Notes: generated by a model from the sequence alone, not told the origin. Positions 17,754 through 28,680 are shown, numbered from the stretch's first letter. The stretch is DNA of 64,000 bases from Dendronalium phyllosphericum CENA369 (GCF_016056275.1 NZ_JAECZA010000006.1:24701-88700), one strand, 5' to 3'. Translations and numbers: made by a program.

Positions 17754-17966
17754 ATGTCTAACGAGATTACGCTCTTAGTGAATGGCGAAACTCGTAGCTG
17801 TTCATCCCAAATACTTTTACCAGATTTACTCCAGCAGTTAGGTTTTAATCCCCGTTTGGTCGCGGTGGAATATAATGGTGAAATCTTACATCGTCAGTTC
17901 TGGCAAGAGACAAAAATCCAAGCAGGCGATCGCTTGGAAGTAGTCACGATTGTTGGCGGTGGTTAA
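17754..17966 (+). CDS. thiS: Sulfur carrier protein ThiS
   Basis: A 70-residue ubiquitin-like sulfur carrier for thiazole synthesis, ending with the required Gly-Gly (VTIVGGG). It also has the LVNGE start and the PDLLQQLGF helix. The partner thiG is not in this window. Its stop overlaps the stop of the convergent glycosyltransferase gene. Confidence 0.93.
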   Translation: MSNEITLLVNGETRSCSSQILLPDLLQQLGFNPRLVAVEYNGEILHRQFWQETKIQAGDRLEVVTIVGGG

Positions 17967-19198
17967 GTTAATAAACCGTTGGGAACAGACTCGGTTTTGT
18001 AAAGCAAGCGGTGAAGGGTTTTACGCTTGGCTAATTCTTTGCCCTGGCGACCGAGTTGCTCGCGCAATTGTTGATTTTGGCATAATTGTTTGAAGGCTTG
18101 AAAAACTTCATAGCCAGATTTGGGATTCACTAGTATGCCATTTTCTTGATGGCGAACCGCATCAATTACAGAACCCAAACGAGAAGCAATTACAGGTTTA
18201 CCGAAGTAACTTGCTTCTAAGTAGACAACGCCAAAACCCTCTAGGCTGCTAGCCTTAGTATCTAATAAGGTCAGCATGGCAAATATGTCACAGGCTGCAT
18301 AGTAGCCAGATAATTCTCGATTCGGTACATATCCTGCAAAGTGTACTCGCTTGTCTACCCGCAAGCGATGGGCCAGAGATTTCAGTTCTGATTCACACGG
18401 GCCTTGACCGCAAATGATGTAGTGGACATCTACGCCAATGGTGAGCAGTAGTGGTATGTTATCAATTATGCGATCGAAGCTTCGATGTTTCACTAGTCGT
18501 CCGACTGAGAGAATGACGACTGCTGTTTCGGGAATATTGTAAGACTGACGCACGCGCAGGCGTAATTCATCGAGATTGCTTTGACTGGGTTCCCCATCAA
18601 ATTTTTCCGGTCTGATTGCAGGATTAATTACATGGGTAGGAGTTTCTAAGCGGAAAGTATTTCTGAGATAATCTCGCGTAGAAGAATTGTTACAAACAAT
18701 CCCTTCGGCTCGTGTCAGTGTCAATTTAAATAGCGATCGCCAAAGAGGGTTGCGTAAAGCCCTAAGAAGATCGTTGCCATGCAAGTAAATAAAAAAGCGT
18801 ATAGGTAGAAGATAGCTTAATAGCAACAGCGAAGGAAATTCGTAGCCGTGACCCCACTCAATGTAGCGGTAGTGATAGCGAAAATAAAGTCTAATTGCTA
18901 ATACAAACGAGCAGACTAAATTGCACAGCGGCTTTAAAAGACTCCCGATAAAACGACCCAACAAGTATTTAGGATTCGGCCAGCGATAGACAGGAAACTG
19001 CTGAACTCTATCGAATACCTTATCGCCCGGACAACTAGCCGCTAAAACAATCACCCGTTCCGGGTCTTGAAGACAACGATTATAAAGATATTCTCCGATT
19101 AAAGCTTCTTTTGGCAAGAAAAAACGGGATATAACTAAAATGTCCGGGGATGCAGTTTCGTCTCGGATTTTTGTTTCTAGTTGTGAAATATGTTCCAT
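17963..19198 (-). CDS. GT4-family glycosyltransferase
   Basis: A 411-residue GT-B glycosyltransferase. The C-terminal donor-binding half shows ILSVGRLVKHRSFD, the YIICGQGP strand, HFAGYVP, and the E...EGFGVVYLEA motif of family 4, then GKPVIASRLGS. The N-terminal half has HGNDLL and a hydrophobic patch (LLLLSYLLPIRFFIYL) that may contact the membrane. It probably adds a sugar to an envelope or exopolysaccharide lipid intermediate. The start ATG 19198 is clear. It stands alone on this strand. Confidence 0.9.
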   Translation of the reverse strand: MEHISQLETKIRDETASPDILVISRFFLPKEALIGEYLYNRCLQDPERVIVLAASCPGDKVFDRVQQFPVYRWPNPKYLLGRFIGSLLKPLCNLVCSFVLAIRLYFRYHYRYIEWGHGYEFPSLLLLSYLLPIRFFIYLHGNDLLRALRNPLWRSLFKLTLTRAEGIVCNNSSTRDYLRNTFRLETPTHVINPAIRPEKFDGEPSQSNLDELRLRVRQSYNIPETAVVILSVGRLVKHRSFDRIIDNIPLLLTIGVDVHYIICGQGPCESELKSLAHRLRVDKRVHFAGYVPNRELSGYYAACDIFAMLTLLDTKASSLEGFGVVYLEASYFGKPVIASRLGSVIDAVRHQENGILVNPKSGYEVFQAFKQLCQNQQLREQLGRQGKELAKRKTLHRLLYKTESVPNGLLT

Positions 19199-20979
19199 GT
19201 TAATTTCAAGAACTCTAATTTCAATAATTTGTAATTGTCCATAACTTCACTGGGGCGAGATAAACTTAGTCTTATTTTGCTCCTATTAATTCAGATTTCC
19301 TAATTCGCTATTATCTTTGTGACATTTTTTTCAAGTGAAAATGCTCCATCAGTTTTGACATTCTTTTAGCTAAAACTTGGAGTTCAATGGGGATGAAGTA
19401 GGATGCTTTGTTGCTCTATGGTGGTTGCTAAGGCAAAAGGAACGCTTTGAAGTTTAGATTGGTGACTAAGGTTGTTCCAACTTATTTTGGCTACGGGTTG
19501 ACTCCTCAAATCACAGTTGCGATCGCAGCCATCTCCAAGACATATTGAGGAATAATTCCTGTTGATGATTCGATCGGGGAATATACTGGTTATGTATTTA
19601 ATTTTCTCCTTTTTTATCATGTTCGCCAACAGTGTCTTCGTAAAAACTAGGAATTTAGATATTTTTTGTCAAAAATTGTCACAATCTGTAATTAATTTTC
19701 GGATGTAGAGATATTTATACCTATCATTGACACTCTGTAGAAAAAAGCTTACATATACGAAACTCATTCTCGATTTTTCGGCGATCGCATTACAAATACT
19801 TAAGTAATATTCTAAGACGTTAAATATAGAGGTTTTATGATTATTTATGTAAAGTATTTGTTAATTAATTATTTTGTTTCTTATGTTTCAAATTAAAGTA
19901 ATAATTAGCCAAAACTAAAAAATAGCTAGCAATTATAGCTAAAACAACTAACAATAAACTGTTAAAAAAATTACTAACAGTAGCTCATTTTAAGAGCCTA
20001 TAATGAATTAGTATGCATATTGTGCCAAAATGCCGAAAAATCATCAGCTGTCGCGCATTTAATTTGCACATCTTTTCGTGTTGACTGTTAACTGTCAGCG
20101 GTCAACGAACCTCACGAGCAATCGTACAATTTCAAAGCGTAATAGCTTATTTTAGGAGTCTATCTGATTAAATAGCTCTCAAAACAAAATGTTCAATTTT
20201 TGACTTTAAGCTACTTTTATACACACTATTTTTTAGTAGACAAAATGATTGCCAACTACTCATTTGTATTAGATAAATAAGTTGTTATAATTCCATTACA
20301 ATATAAATCTTAGGATAAATCAATCCCAATTGAAAGTTGGCTCGAAAACCTACATAATGTAGTGTAGATTACTAATTTAAATTGTCAAACGTGCCCATCG
20401 CTCCACACTGATAGATTTGCTAAAGATGATAATTGGTGGATGCACAATTGTTGAACTAAAGACTAGCTATACAAATAATCATACCTAAAAACAAGGGGAA
20501 AGGGGAAAGGGAATATCCTCTACTCCCTATCCCCCTATCCTCTTTTTGGCTCCTCCTTGCGGGTAAACTTCGGTGACTCAGCGCTTTTTAATACAACTTA
20601 TGCAAAAACTCTCTCAAACTCTTATTCCTAGCCTCCGAAAAGCCACTACTCTACCGTGCGGCTTCTGCGAAGCAGTAAGCGCTTCGTTTTTCCATTACCT
20701 GTGCGTAAGTTGTTTTTAAGTATCCAAAGACAGAAATAATTAATTGATTCCAAAGTCCCAGCATAGGGTCGAGGTTTTGAGGTACGGTTATCTACTACAG
20801 AAATCCTCCTTTGGCTTGCTGTTTAACCAAGATAAGACACGGTAGATTGGATATGTAGCCGTCAAAGATGAATGTTACACAAAGCTACTGCCGATCGAGA
20901 CTCGCTAAATTGTTACGGGCTGGCAGCACCACACCGGAACCTCTCTATTAAGCAATACGATTTTTCAAGTGACTGTGCT
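19199..20979. other. Long intergenic stretch with no convincing gene
   Basis: About 1.8 kb of mostly AT-rich sequence. A minus-strand frame at 19384-19629 (about 78 residues from ATG 19620) shows no family pattern I know and is only weakly supported. A GGGGAAAGGGGAAAGGG run faces CCCTATCCCCCTATCC at 20496-20545, and a CTTCTGCGAAGCAG/GCGCTTCG repeat lies near 20660-20690. The promoter of the downstream DUF1517 gene must lie in its last part. Confidence 0.6.
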
Positions 20980-21954
20980 ATGCGTAAAAAACTACAACAA
21001 ACCATCAAACCGCTGTTAAAAACTTTCTTTGTCCTGAGCCTAGTGTTAACTATGGCACTTAGTCACGCCGATGGAGCATTAGCTGCCCGTAGTGGTGGTC
21101 GGATCGGCGGTGGTTCCTTTAGAGCGCCTTCAAGCCGCACTTACACGCCGCGCACTTACGCACCTGGTGGAGGGGGATACTACGCACCCTATCCTGGTGG
21201 TGGTTTTGGCTTTCCCTTTCTGCTTCCTTTCTGGGGTATTGGGGGAGGCTTTGGCGGTCTATTTACCATTTTAATTTTCATCGCGATCGCTAACTTTTTA
21301 GTACAAAGTTTTCGTCGTGCAGGTAGCGGTGAAGTAGAAGAAACAGGCTACGGTAGTAATCCCCCTGTTTCTGTAACTCGTTTGCAAGTTGGGTTATTGG
21401 CGCAAGCGCGCGATTTGCAACCCGAACTCAACCGCATTGCCGAAACTGCTGATACTAACTCTCCCGAAGGAAGAGCAGAAATTTTACAAGAAGCCAGCCT
21501 AGCTTTGCTCCGCCATCCAGAATACTGGGTGTATGCAGGTGGTGGTACGCAACAAGCTAAATTAAACTCAGCGGAAGGTCAATTCAACCGTTTGGCGTTG
21601 GCCGAACGCAGCAAATTCAGCGAAGAAACTCTTTCTAATGTGAATAATCAGCTCAAAGCAGCCCTTGCCAAAGAAGCATTACCAGCTGCTGATGAACTCG
21701 ATAATCCAACTCGTCTGATTAGCGAAGGCCCTGGCGAATACATTATCGTTACCCTATTGGCAGCAACACTGGGCAAGTTGGAAATTCCTAAAATCAACAG
21801 TGCTGATGACTTGCGTCAAGCTTTGCGGCAAATTGGCGGTTTGCCTAGCGATAGACTGCTAGCAATTGAAGTTCTTTGGACTCCCCAAGCTCAAGGCGAT
21901 GTTCTGACATCTGATGATGTCCTAGCAGAGTATTCTGATTTAAAACTGGTTTAA
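20980..21954 (+). CDS. DUF1517 family membrane protein
   Basis: About 324 residues from ATG 20980, which opens a clear signal or anchor sequence (MRKKLQQTIK...LVLTMALSHA). An earlier ATG at 20872 adds 36 residues unlike the family. After the cleavage region come SGGRIGGGSF and a Gly/Tyr/Pro-rich stretch, one membrane helix (GGLFTILIFIAIANFLVQ), then the conserved DUF1517 domain (VSVTRLQVGLLAQARDLQPEL...). The family is shared by cyanobacteria and plastids; its function is unknown. A strong terminator follows. Confidence 0.88.
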   Translation: MRKKLQQTIKPLLKTFFVLSLVLTMALSHADGALAARSGGRIGGGSFRAPSSRTYTPRTYAPGGGGYYAPYPGGGFGFPFLLPFWGIGGGFGGLFTILIFIAIANFLVQSFRRAGSGEVEETGYGSNPPVSVTRLQVGLLAQARDLQPELNRIAETADTNSPEGRAEILQEASLALLRHPEYWVYAGGGTQQAKLNSAEGQFNRLALAERSKFSEETLSNVNNQLKAALAKEALPAADELDNPTRLISEGPGEYIIVTLLAATLGKLEIPKINSADDLRQALRQIGGLPSDRLLAIEVLWTPQAQGDVLTSDDVLAEYSDLKLV

Positions 21955-21987
21955 TCAATTGCAAGATTAAACTAAATAGTAGTTAGG

Positions 21988-22023
21988 AAAAAGTGTTGTG
22001 CTGCAAACACAACACTTTTTATT
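21988..22023 (+). terminator. Intrinsic terminator after the DUF1517 gene
   Basis: A 13-bp perfect stem AAAAAGTGTTGTG / CACAACACTTTTT with a 7-nt loop ends in a T run. It lies 33 nt after the stop. Confidence 0.9.
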
Positions 22024-22064
22024 TTGCTAGCGATCGGCAAAGAATCTAGAGGCGATGTATAGTT

Positions 22065-22292
22065 ATGATTACTTTATTCCAAAGTCCAGTAAGTTCCGAC
22101 CCACAAGTCATGGGTGGAACATTAGTATTCCGAAATACTAGAGTTCCAGCCCAATCACTTCTTGAGTATTTAGATGATGGATTTTCTCTAGAAGAGTTTT
22201 TGGACAATTTCCCATCTGTTAATCGTGTAGATGCAGTGAATTTTCTAAGACTTGCTCGCCAACAAGTTCAATATGAAAATCATTCTGGATGA
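22065..22292 (+). CDS. DUF433 protein, likely antitoxin of a DUF433/DUF5615 pair
   Basis: A 75-residue DUF433 protein with the signature VMGGTLVFRNTRVPAQSLLEYLDDG and a C-terminal helix; the fold is a winged-helix type. DUF433 genes commonly precede DUF5615 PIN-like genes and are thought to act as antitoxins. It overlaps the next gene by 20 nt. Confidence 0.85.
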   Translation: MITLFQSPVSSDPQVMGGTLVFRNTRVPAQSLLEYLDDGFSLEEFLDNFPSVNRVDAVNFLRLARQQVQYENHSG

Positions 22293-22593
22293 GAATTTAC
22301 CAAAAGCTTTAAAGCACTATTTGTCAGCTTATGAAGTAACCACTGTTCAAGAACAGGGATGGACTGGAGTTAAAAATGGTGAACTGATGATGAGGATTGA
22401 TGGTGTGTATGATATTTTTCTCACATCAGATAAGAATTTGAAATACCAGCAAAACTTGAGTAGAAGAAGCATCGCGATTATTGAGCTTCCTACAAATCGA
22501 TTAAAGCTATTATCAACTATCACCGATAAAATTTTGGCAGAAGTAGAGAGTATTTCGTCAGGAATGTACGTGCAAATCTCTCTTGAGCTATAG
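22273..22593 (+). CDS. DUF5615 PIN-like protein, likely toxin
   Basis: About 106 residues from ATG 22273. The family start MKIILDENLPKALKHYL carries the acidic DEN site, and VYDIFLTSDKNLKYQQNL carries a second acidic position. DUF5615 is a Mut7-C/PIN-like RNase fold. It shares 20 nt with the DUF433 gene. The toxin role is inferred from the pairing. Confidence 0.85.
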   Translation: MKIILDENLPKALKHYLSAYEVTTVQEQGWTGVKNGELMMRIDGVYDIFLTSDKNLKYQQNLSRRSIAIIELPTNRLKLLSTITDKILAEVESISSGMYVQISLEL

Positions 22594-22744
22594 CTTTATA
22601 GCTACTTTCAAGACAGTCGCTAAAATTATCTCTAGCTTGAAATTCTCATTGCCCAAAGTGGGTAAAAGTTAAGAAGTGTAAAGGGGAAGGAAGTCCTGAC
22701 GCGGGAACGGAGACGACACGAAAACCGATTCTGAACTTTCTAAT

Positions 22745-24601
22745 TTACTCAGCATCCGATACAGAAGACAAGACAACACGAAAACCGCATACTCTCAACC
22801 CACCATCTGACTCGTTCCAGCTACGACTAGCACTGCGACAAAGTTCTGCACTAAAACTCCAAGAACCACCGCGTAGCACGCGACGATAAACATCACCGCC
22901 AACTTCCCACACTGTGCCATCTGTTGGTGCGCCATGATAATTGTTATGCCAAGGATCGGCACACCATTCCCAAACTAGCCCGTGCATATCATACAACCCG
23001 AAGGCGTTTGCTACTTGAAAACTGCCGACATCTGTGGTTTCTTTACGATATCTAATTTTGGCTTCCCCAGAGTAAGTATCGCTGTCACTACAGGTTACTA
23101 AATCAGAGGTAACTGTTTCGCCAAAGTGGAAAGATGTAATTGTTCCAGCGCGACAAGCATATTCCCATTCTGCCTCGCTGGGTAAACGATATTCACGTTT
23201 GGTTTTTTGTGAAAGTCTCAAGCAAAATTCTACAGCTTCGTGCCAAGAGACATTTTCTACTGGTCGGTTCTGACCTTTAAATTTAGAAGGGTTGGGATTT
23301 AAAGCTTGTTTGACTTTGGGTAAACCTGCTATTGCTCTCCACTGTGCTTGAGTTACGGGAAATTTTCCCATAAAAAAAGGTTTAATAGCAACTTGATGTT
23401 GGGGACGTTCGTCAGCATCTCCTTCAAATTCTGGCGAACCCATCATAAATGTACCGCCAGGAATGGCTACCATTTCCAGTGAGATACCTTTACTCAATTC
23501 TTCTATAAAAAATTTAGCACTGGAGCGATCGCGGCTAACTTCTCGACCGCCTGTATCTACTGTAACTACCTCAAATTGAAAGGTTTGTAAGGGAGGTAAT
23601 GGAAGATTGACTTTTTGTGGCGATGGTAATTGTATTAATGTATGTTGAGTAGTTTCTATAATTTGTGTTTCAGTTGCAGAATTTTTCAACTTTAGGTCGT
23701 TTAATACCTCTGCTGCTGATTGATATCTTTCGTTAGGCAAATGTTTGAGTAATTTATCTAAAATTTTGCCTAAGTCATCATTAATCGTAATACCTTTTTG
23801 ATGTAAATGCTCTTGCCACAACCATTTACCATTCATAGCATCGTAAAGCTCATCATTAATTTGCCCGTAAGCATTTTGTAAAGGCAAACATTGAGTTAAA
23901 AGACGCACGCAAGTTACACCCAAAGCATATAAATCGCTAGCGTGACAAGCAAATCCAGCCATTTGTTCGGTTGGGGCATAACCAATGGTATAAATAACCG
24001 TAGCTTGTCTGCCTAAACTAGTTTGTGTTACTTGTTTTGCACCACCAAAGTCAATTAATACTGGTTTGCTATCAGTTGCACGGCGGATAATGTTTTCTGG
24101 TTTGATATCTCGATGAATAACGTTACGAGAGTGAACAAACTCTAGAACTGGTAATATATCAATCAAAAGCTGGCGAATTTCTTCTTCGCTAAAAGATTGT
24201 TGCTGAACTTCTCGTAACAAAGTTTGCCCTTGAATAAATTCTTGCACAAGATACAAACTTAAACCTTGTTCAAAGTAAGCTAGCAATCGAGGAATTTGAG
24301 TATGATTTTCTCCTAATTCATACAAGCGAAACGCTTCTTCTTTGAAGAATTCTGCTGCTTTGGTGCGTTGTAATGTTCCTTGAACTTGAGGGAAAAATTG
24401 CTTAATTACACAAGGTGCATCCAATCTATCTGCATCTTCGGCTTCATAAGTTCTGCTAAATCCGCCTTCACCTAATAGCCTCAATACGCGGTAACGGTTT
24501 CTCAAAAGTTTGCCAAAGCTGCTTTGTCCGCAACTGATGCAAAATCTGTTGCCGTCGTGATTAAATGGATTTGAGCAATTGGGATTTTGGCAGATTTGCA
24601 T
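22745..24601 (-). CDS. Serine/threonine protein kinase fused to an FGE-sulfatase domain
   Basis: A 618-residue fusion. Residues 1-26 form a Cys4 zinc ribbon (CQNPNC...CISCG). A Hanks-type kinase follows (about 36-305): GEGGFSRTYE loop, Lys in CVIKQF, catalytic HRDIKPEN near 162, DFGGAKQ and the APTEQ activation segment. The linker runs to about 370. The C-terminal 240 residues are a formylglycine-generating-enzyme-like domain (FMMGSPEFEGDADERPQHQV; NRPVENVSWHEAVEFC; YRLPSEAEWEYACRAGT; WEWCADPW; RVLRGGSW; GFRVV). Such fusions are known in filamentous cyanobacteria. Whether the FGE part is catalytic is not clear from the sequence. Confidence 0.92.
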   Translation of the reverse strand: MQICQNPNCSNPFNHDGNRFCISCGQSSFGKLLRNRYRVLRLLGEGGFSRTYEAEDADRLDAPCVIKQFFPQVQGTLQRTKAAEFFKEEAFRLYELGENHTQIPRLLAYFEQGLSLYLVQEFIQGQTLLREVQQQSFSEEEIRQLLIDILPVLEFVHSRNVIHRDIKPENIIRRATDSKPVLIDFGGAKQVTQTSLGRQATVIYTIGYAPTEQMAGFACHASDLYALGVTCVRLLTQCLPLQNAYGQINDELYDAMNGKWLWQEHLHQKGITINDDLGKILDKLLKHLPNERYQSAAEVLNDLKLKNSATETQIIETTQHTLIQLPSPQKVNLPLPPLQTFQFEVVTVDTGGREVSRDRSSAKFFIEELSKGISLEMVAIPGGTFMMGSPEFEGDADERPQHQVAIKPFFMGKFPVTQAQWRAIAGLPKVKQALNPNPSKFKGQNRPVENVSWHEAVEFCLRLSQKTKREYRLPSEAEWEYACRAGTITSFHFGETVTSDLVTCSDSDTYSGEAKIRYRKETTDVGSFQVANAFGLYDMHGLVWEWCADPWHNNYHGAPTDGTVWEVGGDVYRRVLRGGSWSFSAELCRSASRSWNESDGGLRVCGFRVVLSSVSDAE

Positions 24602-25217
24602 AGTGAAGAGTAAATAGCATTTTGTCCCAAATTAGCCCTAATACTATCAAACTTAAAATATATATTAGTGCAAGAAAGCAGTTTTCTTGAATATATAAAT
24701 AATATTGCTTCTCTAGTAAGCTCTATATCCTTTTTCATCAGATAGTTATTTCATTTTTTACCACATTGCACTAAATAAATTCGTTATAGCTTTCATCTGT
24801 ATATACCCATATTAAAAACTACAGATGAATAACCTGTATTTATTTGTAGTTTACTGGTACTTTTTAAGTAATAGTATATGCAAAAAATAGATTTCTCTCA
24901 CAACAAGGAATAATAATACTAAGCGATGAAACTTGTCAAGCGTGTTCTCATTGTATTAGTCTTTATCAATAAATTCAGACTCTAAACTGACTGATACTAA
25001 AACAACTAGACTATCTCATTTTGGCATTTATTAGGTGTTTTAAAATACTAATTCAGTTCAAGATTATTCAAATTCATCTCTCTAAAGAGACAAGTTAAAG
25101 AATTGTTGAATAATTCTGTATTTTTATCTGAGTATAAAAGTTGTCTTGCAGTTTCTAAAAAATTTGCTTTGTGTTATGTGTTACATTAAATAGAGTGATA
25201 TTTTTAGCATATCTAAA
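24602..25217. other. Intergenic stretch, AT-rich
   Basis: About 600 bp between the kinase-FGE gene start and the stop of the hybrid histidine kinase; both read leftwards. It should hold the promoter of the kinase-FGE gene. A 78-residue minus-strand frame overlapping the kinase start looks like a shadow. I see no repeat or RNA gene. Confidence 0.5.
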
Positions 25218-26537
25218 CTACTTAATAGGAATTTCTATAATAAATTCTGTTCCTTTTCCTAACACAGAAATACAGTTAAGTTTTCCTAAATGTTTTTCTT
25301 CGACTATTTGCCGACTAATAGATAATCCTAAGCCTGTTCCTTTGCCTACAGCTTTAGTAGTAAAAAATTGATCGAATATACGTTCTTGTAACTCTGGTTC
25401 CATACCGTTACCATTATCTTTAATTGAGATAATGACACTTTGGCTTGAAGAATCTAGCTGTGTAGAAATAATGATTTCTTTAAAGTATTGTCCTACATCT
25501 ATTTTAGAAATATCTATAGATTCATCTAAAGCATCAATAGCATTAGCAATAATATTCATAAATACCTGATTGATAGGGCCAGGATAGCATTCTATATCAG
25601 GCAAAATACTATAGTCTTTTACAATTTCAATAGGCTGATATGGATTATTTGCTTTCAATCGATGCTTGAGAATCATCAACGTGCTTTCAATACCTTGATG
25701 AATATCAATAGCTACTTTGGTAAAGTTATCAGAGCGAGAAAAAGTTCTCAAACTTTGACTAATTTCACAAATACGTTCAACACCTAAGTTCATAGAAGAT
25801 AACACTTTTGATACATCTTGAATCATTTCATCTAAGTCAATCGTTTGAGCGTGATTTTGAATTTCTGATACTGGATTTGAATAGTAATAACGATAAAGTT
25901 GTAAGTGGTGAATCAAGCTAGATGTATATTGAGATATATAGTTTAAGTTACCCTTAATAAAGCCGACAGGGTTATTAATTTCATGAGCTACACCAGCAAC
26001 TAATTGACCGAGAGCAGACATTTTTTCACTTTGCACTAGCTGGAGTTGAGATTGTTTTAATTCATGCAACGCTTGAGAAAGTTCTGCTGTACGTTCCTGC
26101 ACTCGCTGTTCTAGTTCTAGCTTCTGTTGTGCTAATTGTTTAGTTAAAAAACGCAGCTTTAAATGCACGTTAATTCTTGCTAAAAATTCCTCTGTTTGAA
26201 AAGGTTTCGTAATGTAATCAACTGCTCCAATAGAAAGACCTTTGACTTTATCAGTTGTGTCAGATAAAGAGGTCATAAAAATGATTGGTATATCTTGTGT
26301 TATGTAATTTCCCTTAAGTCTGCGACAAGTCTCAAACCCATCGATTCCCGGCATCATAACATCTAATAAAATCAAATGAGGTTGGGCATATGCAGCTTGT
26401 TCGAGGGCACTTTCGCCATCAGTAGCTATCAAAATTTCCCATCTGGAATCTGCGATCGCAGTAGAAATTAATTGTAAATTTGTCTTATTGTCATCTACAA
26501 TCAGGATTGTAGCATTTTCAAAATATCTTTCATTCAT
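25218..26537 (-). CDS. Response regulator-histidine kinase (REC-HisKA-HATPase)
   Basis: About 439 residues from ATG 26537, which overlaps the upstream stop by 8 nt; an earlier frame extension is less likely. An N-terminal receiver domain has LIVDDNK, the phospho-Asp in [10 protein letters not shown] and the TKPF Lys. A coiled-coil linker ([19 protein letters not shown]) follows, then a HisKA box [12 protein letters not shown] and an ATPase domain with DNGNGM and GTGLGLS. It probably acts as the second step of a phosphorelay with the kinase encoded just upstream. Confidence 0.92.
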   Translation of the reverse strand: MNERYFENATILIVDDNKTNLQLISTAIADSRWEILIATDGESALEQAAYAQPHLILLDVMMPGIDGFETCRRLKGNYITQDIPIIFMTSLSDTTDKVKGLSIGAVDYITKPFQTEEFLARINVHLKLRFLTKQLAQQKLELEQRVQERTAELSQALHELKQSQLQLVQSEKMSALGQLVAGVAHEINNPVGFIKGNLNYISQYTSSLIHHLQLYRYYYSNPVSEIQNHAQTIDLDEMIQDVSKVLSSMNLGVERICEISQSLRTFSRSDNFTKVAIDIHQGIESTLMILKHRLKANNPYQPIEIVKDYSILPDIECYPGPINQVFMNIIANAIDALDESIDISKIDVGQYFKEIIISTQLDSSSQSVIISIKDNGNGMEPELQERIFDQFFTTKAVGKGTGLGLSISRQIVEEKHLGKLNCISVLGKGTEFIIEIPIK

Positions 26538-27921
26538 TGAGATCGTCCTTAAAATATTTGATAAATTCTCGAATTTTTTTGGCTTCAAATTCGTCAGCTA
26601 GTTGTCGAACTTTTGTGATAAATGCAAAAAATTTATTGTCTGACTGTTCTAATTCCTCTAATGCTGTTTTGATACCTTTAATATTCCCTCTCATGGCCAA
26701 ATCTAACAGCTTTTCTAGTTCGACATCTGTTGGCACAATAAATTCACTAGTTGGAATGTAAGATGTCAAAGGATACCATTGGTTATCTACAATCACTTTT
26801 GATTTTTTATCTTTAATTGTAATCATCTCTGTACTTTGAGAGGGGAGAGTTTGTATCCAATTACTGGCAATTTCTAAATCTAAATCTAACCAAAATTTGC
26901 TACCAAATCCGAAATTGCTTTCAACTTTGATTTCACTTCCCATTAATTCAGCAATTTTCCAGCTAAGAGCTAATCCTAATCCAATTCCTTCGATTGGGTT
27001 TTGTTTGTCACATACCTGTACAAAAGGCAAAAAAATCTTCTCTAATTGTGCGGCTTTTATACCTATTCCGGTATCTTCAACTTGAAATCTAATTTTGATG
27101 ATGTTTGACTCGTTCTCCACACCCGAAAGATGAGTTTCTAAAACTTTTACTTTAAAATCGACTTTACCGTTATCGGAAAATTTAATGGCATTACTAAGCA
27201 AGTGAATTAAGACTTGTCGCAAACGTTTTTCATCTGCATGAATTCCATTAGGGATCTGACAATCTGCTTGATAAATGAACAAAATGTTTTTTTGGCATGA
27301 ACCAATACGACACATTTCCACTATTCCCTTTAAAAAGGAAGGAAAATGAAAATCATTTTTGTGTAATTCTAGTTTTTGAGTTTCTATTTTAGAAAAATCT
27401 AAAATGTCGTTGATTAGGGTTAATAAGTGAGAACCACACTGATGAATGATGTTTATACTATCAAGGTCTGTCTGAGTTAAAGTTTGGGAGTGTTGCAAGA
27501 TTTGTGCGTAACCCAAAATGCCATTTAGGGGTGTACGCAATTCATGACTCATATTTGCTAAAAATGCTCTCTTAGCTTGGTTAGCAACATCAGCATCTCT
27601 TTTAGTAGCTTCTAATTCTTGAGAATGTAAGACGTTATAGTTCTCGTAGACATCGCTAACTTTTTGCTCTAGAGTTTGAGAATAGTTTTGTAATTGCTGA
27701 TTAGCTTTTTCTAGTTGTGACTGCTTGCTCGTGTAGTTAATTTGCAGTAATTGCCAAGTCACGCAACTGCTAATCAAAAACCCACAAAAAAACCATAGCC
27801 ATTCTCCTTGCGAAAACCACACTTTCGTCAAAGACTGTCCATCAATTCCCGCAATTAAAATTTGGCTGATTAAATTCACATGAACTGCTAATCCAGCCAT
27901 CTGTTCGCTACGATCCTGCAA
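26530..27921 (-). CDS. Histidine kinase with truncated CHASE2 sensor
   Basis: A 463-residue kinase. The first 45 residues ([20 protein letters not shown], then a hydrophobic helix [14 protein letters not shown]) match the C-terminal end of a CHASE2 domain and its following membrane helix. The large extracytoplasmic part of CHASE2 is missing, and an in-frame TAG lies 21 nt upstream of the TTG start. HisKA ([19 protein letters not shown]) and an ATPase domain ([15 protein letters not shown]) are intact. The C-terminal helical segment ([17 protein letters not shown]...) is the type usually found at the end of hybrid kinases, but no receiver domain precedes it. Confidence 0.88.
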   Translation of the reverse strand: MQDRSEQMAGLAVHVNLISQILIAGIDGQSLTKVWFSQGEWLWFFCGFLISSCVTWQLLQINYTSKQSQLEKANQQLQNYSQTLEQKVSDVYENYNVLHSQELEATKRDADVANQAKRAFLANMSHELRTPLNGILGYAQILQHSQTLTQTDLDSINIIHQCGSHLLTLINDILDFSKIETQKLELHKNDFHFPSFLKGIVEMCRIGSCQKNILFIYQADCQIPNGIHADEKRLRQVLIHLLSNAIKFSDNGKVDFKVKVLETHLSGVENESNIIKIRFQVEDTGIGIKAAQLEKIFLPFVQVCDKQNPIEGIGLGLALSWKIAELMGSEIKVESNFGFGSKFWLDLDLEIASNWIQTLPSQSTEMITIKDKKSKVIVDNQWYPLTSYIPTSEFIVPTDVELEKLLDLAMRGNIKGIKTALEELEQSDNKFFAFITKVRQLADEFEAKKIREFIKYFKDDLNE

Positions 27922-28680
27922 ATTGTTATGATAACTAAACTAAAACAAGTCAAGTTATTGATATACTTGGCTATTGTGCCGCTTAAAAAAGCAGTTATTT
28001 TAAAATGAGCTTTTTAGCTTTTTAAACTGGATACTTTTTATAATATGCCGCACTAATAATTAATCAACAATACTATTTTGATGCCAAGATTATATAAACA
28101 TCAATTTTTTGAGATTAAAATAACTTACTCGCAAGTAATGATGAAAATATAAATATTTTAGTATTATTTTTAATCCTAAATCACCATTATTTTACATGGT
28201 GTTATTGCTTAAGTGACATCAGTGCTATCACGGGAGTCTTTATCAAAAGAATATTTAAAAAAGTAAATTTATGTTGACTCTGTACTAATCGAGCCATTTA
28301 TTCAAGTGCTAGTGAAAATATTAAACGATATTAATCTCAATCCTCAAATTGAGATTAATATCGCCTCTACAGCTAATATAACTTAGCAATCAAACTTTTG
28401 ATTTTAACCACACCCAAGAATTTAACACCATATAGCTACTATTTTTTCGCCAAATTAGCTATTAACGACTCAATTAACTATAGTTTTTTTGGACTTTTAC
28501 AGTCTTATACCAATCCTCTAAAATGAGGCAACACATTCAAACCCCCAAAGCCATGCCATCTCTGACTTTCTTAATTACGAATTACATAGACGCGCTCTGC
28601 GCGGCTTCCCGAAGGGTATTACGAATTACGAATTGGTATTAACGTCATTTTTACTTGATTTGCTCCGAAAAACTCTGTTT
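27922..28680. other. Intergenic stretch upstream of the truncated kinase
   Basis: About 760 bp, very AT-rich to 28500. I looked for the missing CHASE2 coding part here and found none in any frame. A common interspersed repeat lies at 28585-28640. Confidence 0.55.
28585..28640. repeat. Interspersed repeat (GACGCGCTCTGCGCGGCTTCCCG type) flanked by TTACGAATTACG copies
   Basis: The core GACGCGCTCTGCGCGGC and the following CTTCCCGAAGGGTA form palindromes. AATTACGAATTAC repeats lie on both sides. This is a known style of cyanobacterial interspersed repeat. Confidence 0.7.

Noticed and set aside
19384..19629. An 81-codon minus-strand frame upstream of the glycosyltransferase gene
   Set aside because: Starts with TTG, shows no family pattern and no ribosome site; kept only as a remark in the intergenic entry.
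24502..24738. 78-codon frame at the start of the kinase-FGE gene
   Set aside because: It overlaps the conserved zinc ribbon of the real gene in another frame.
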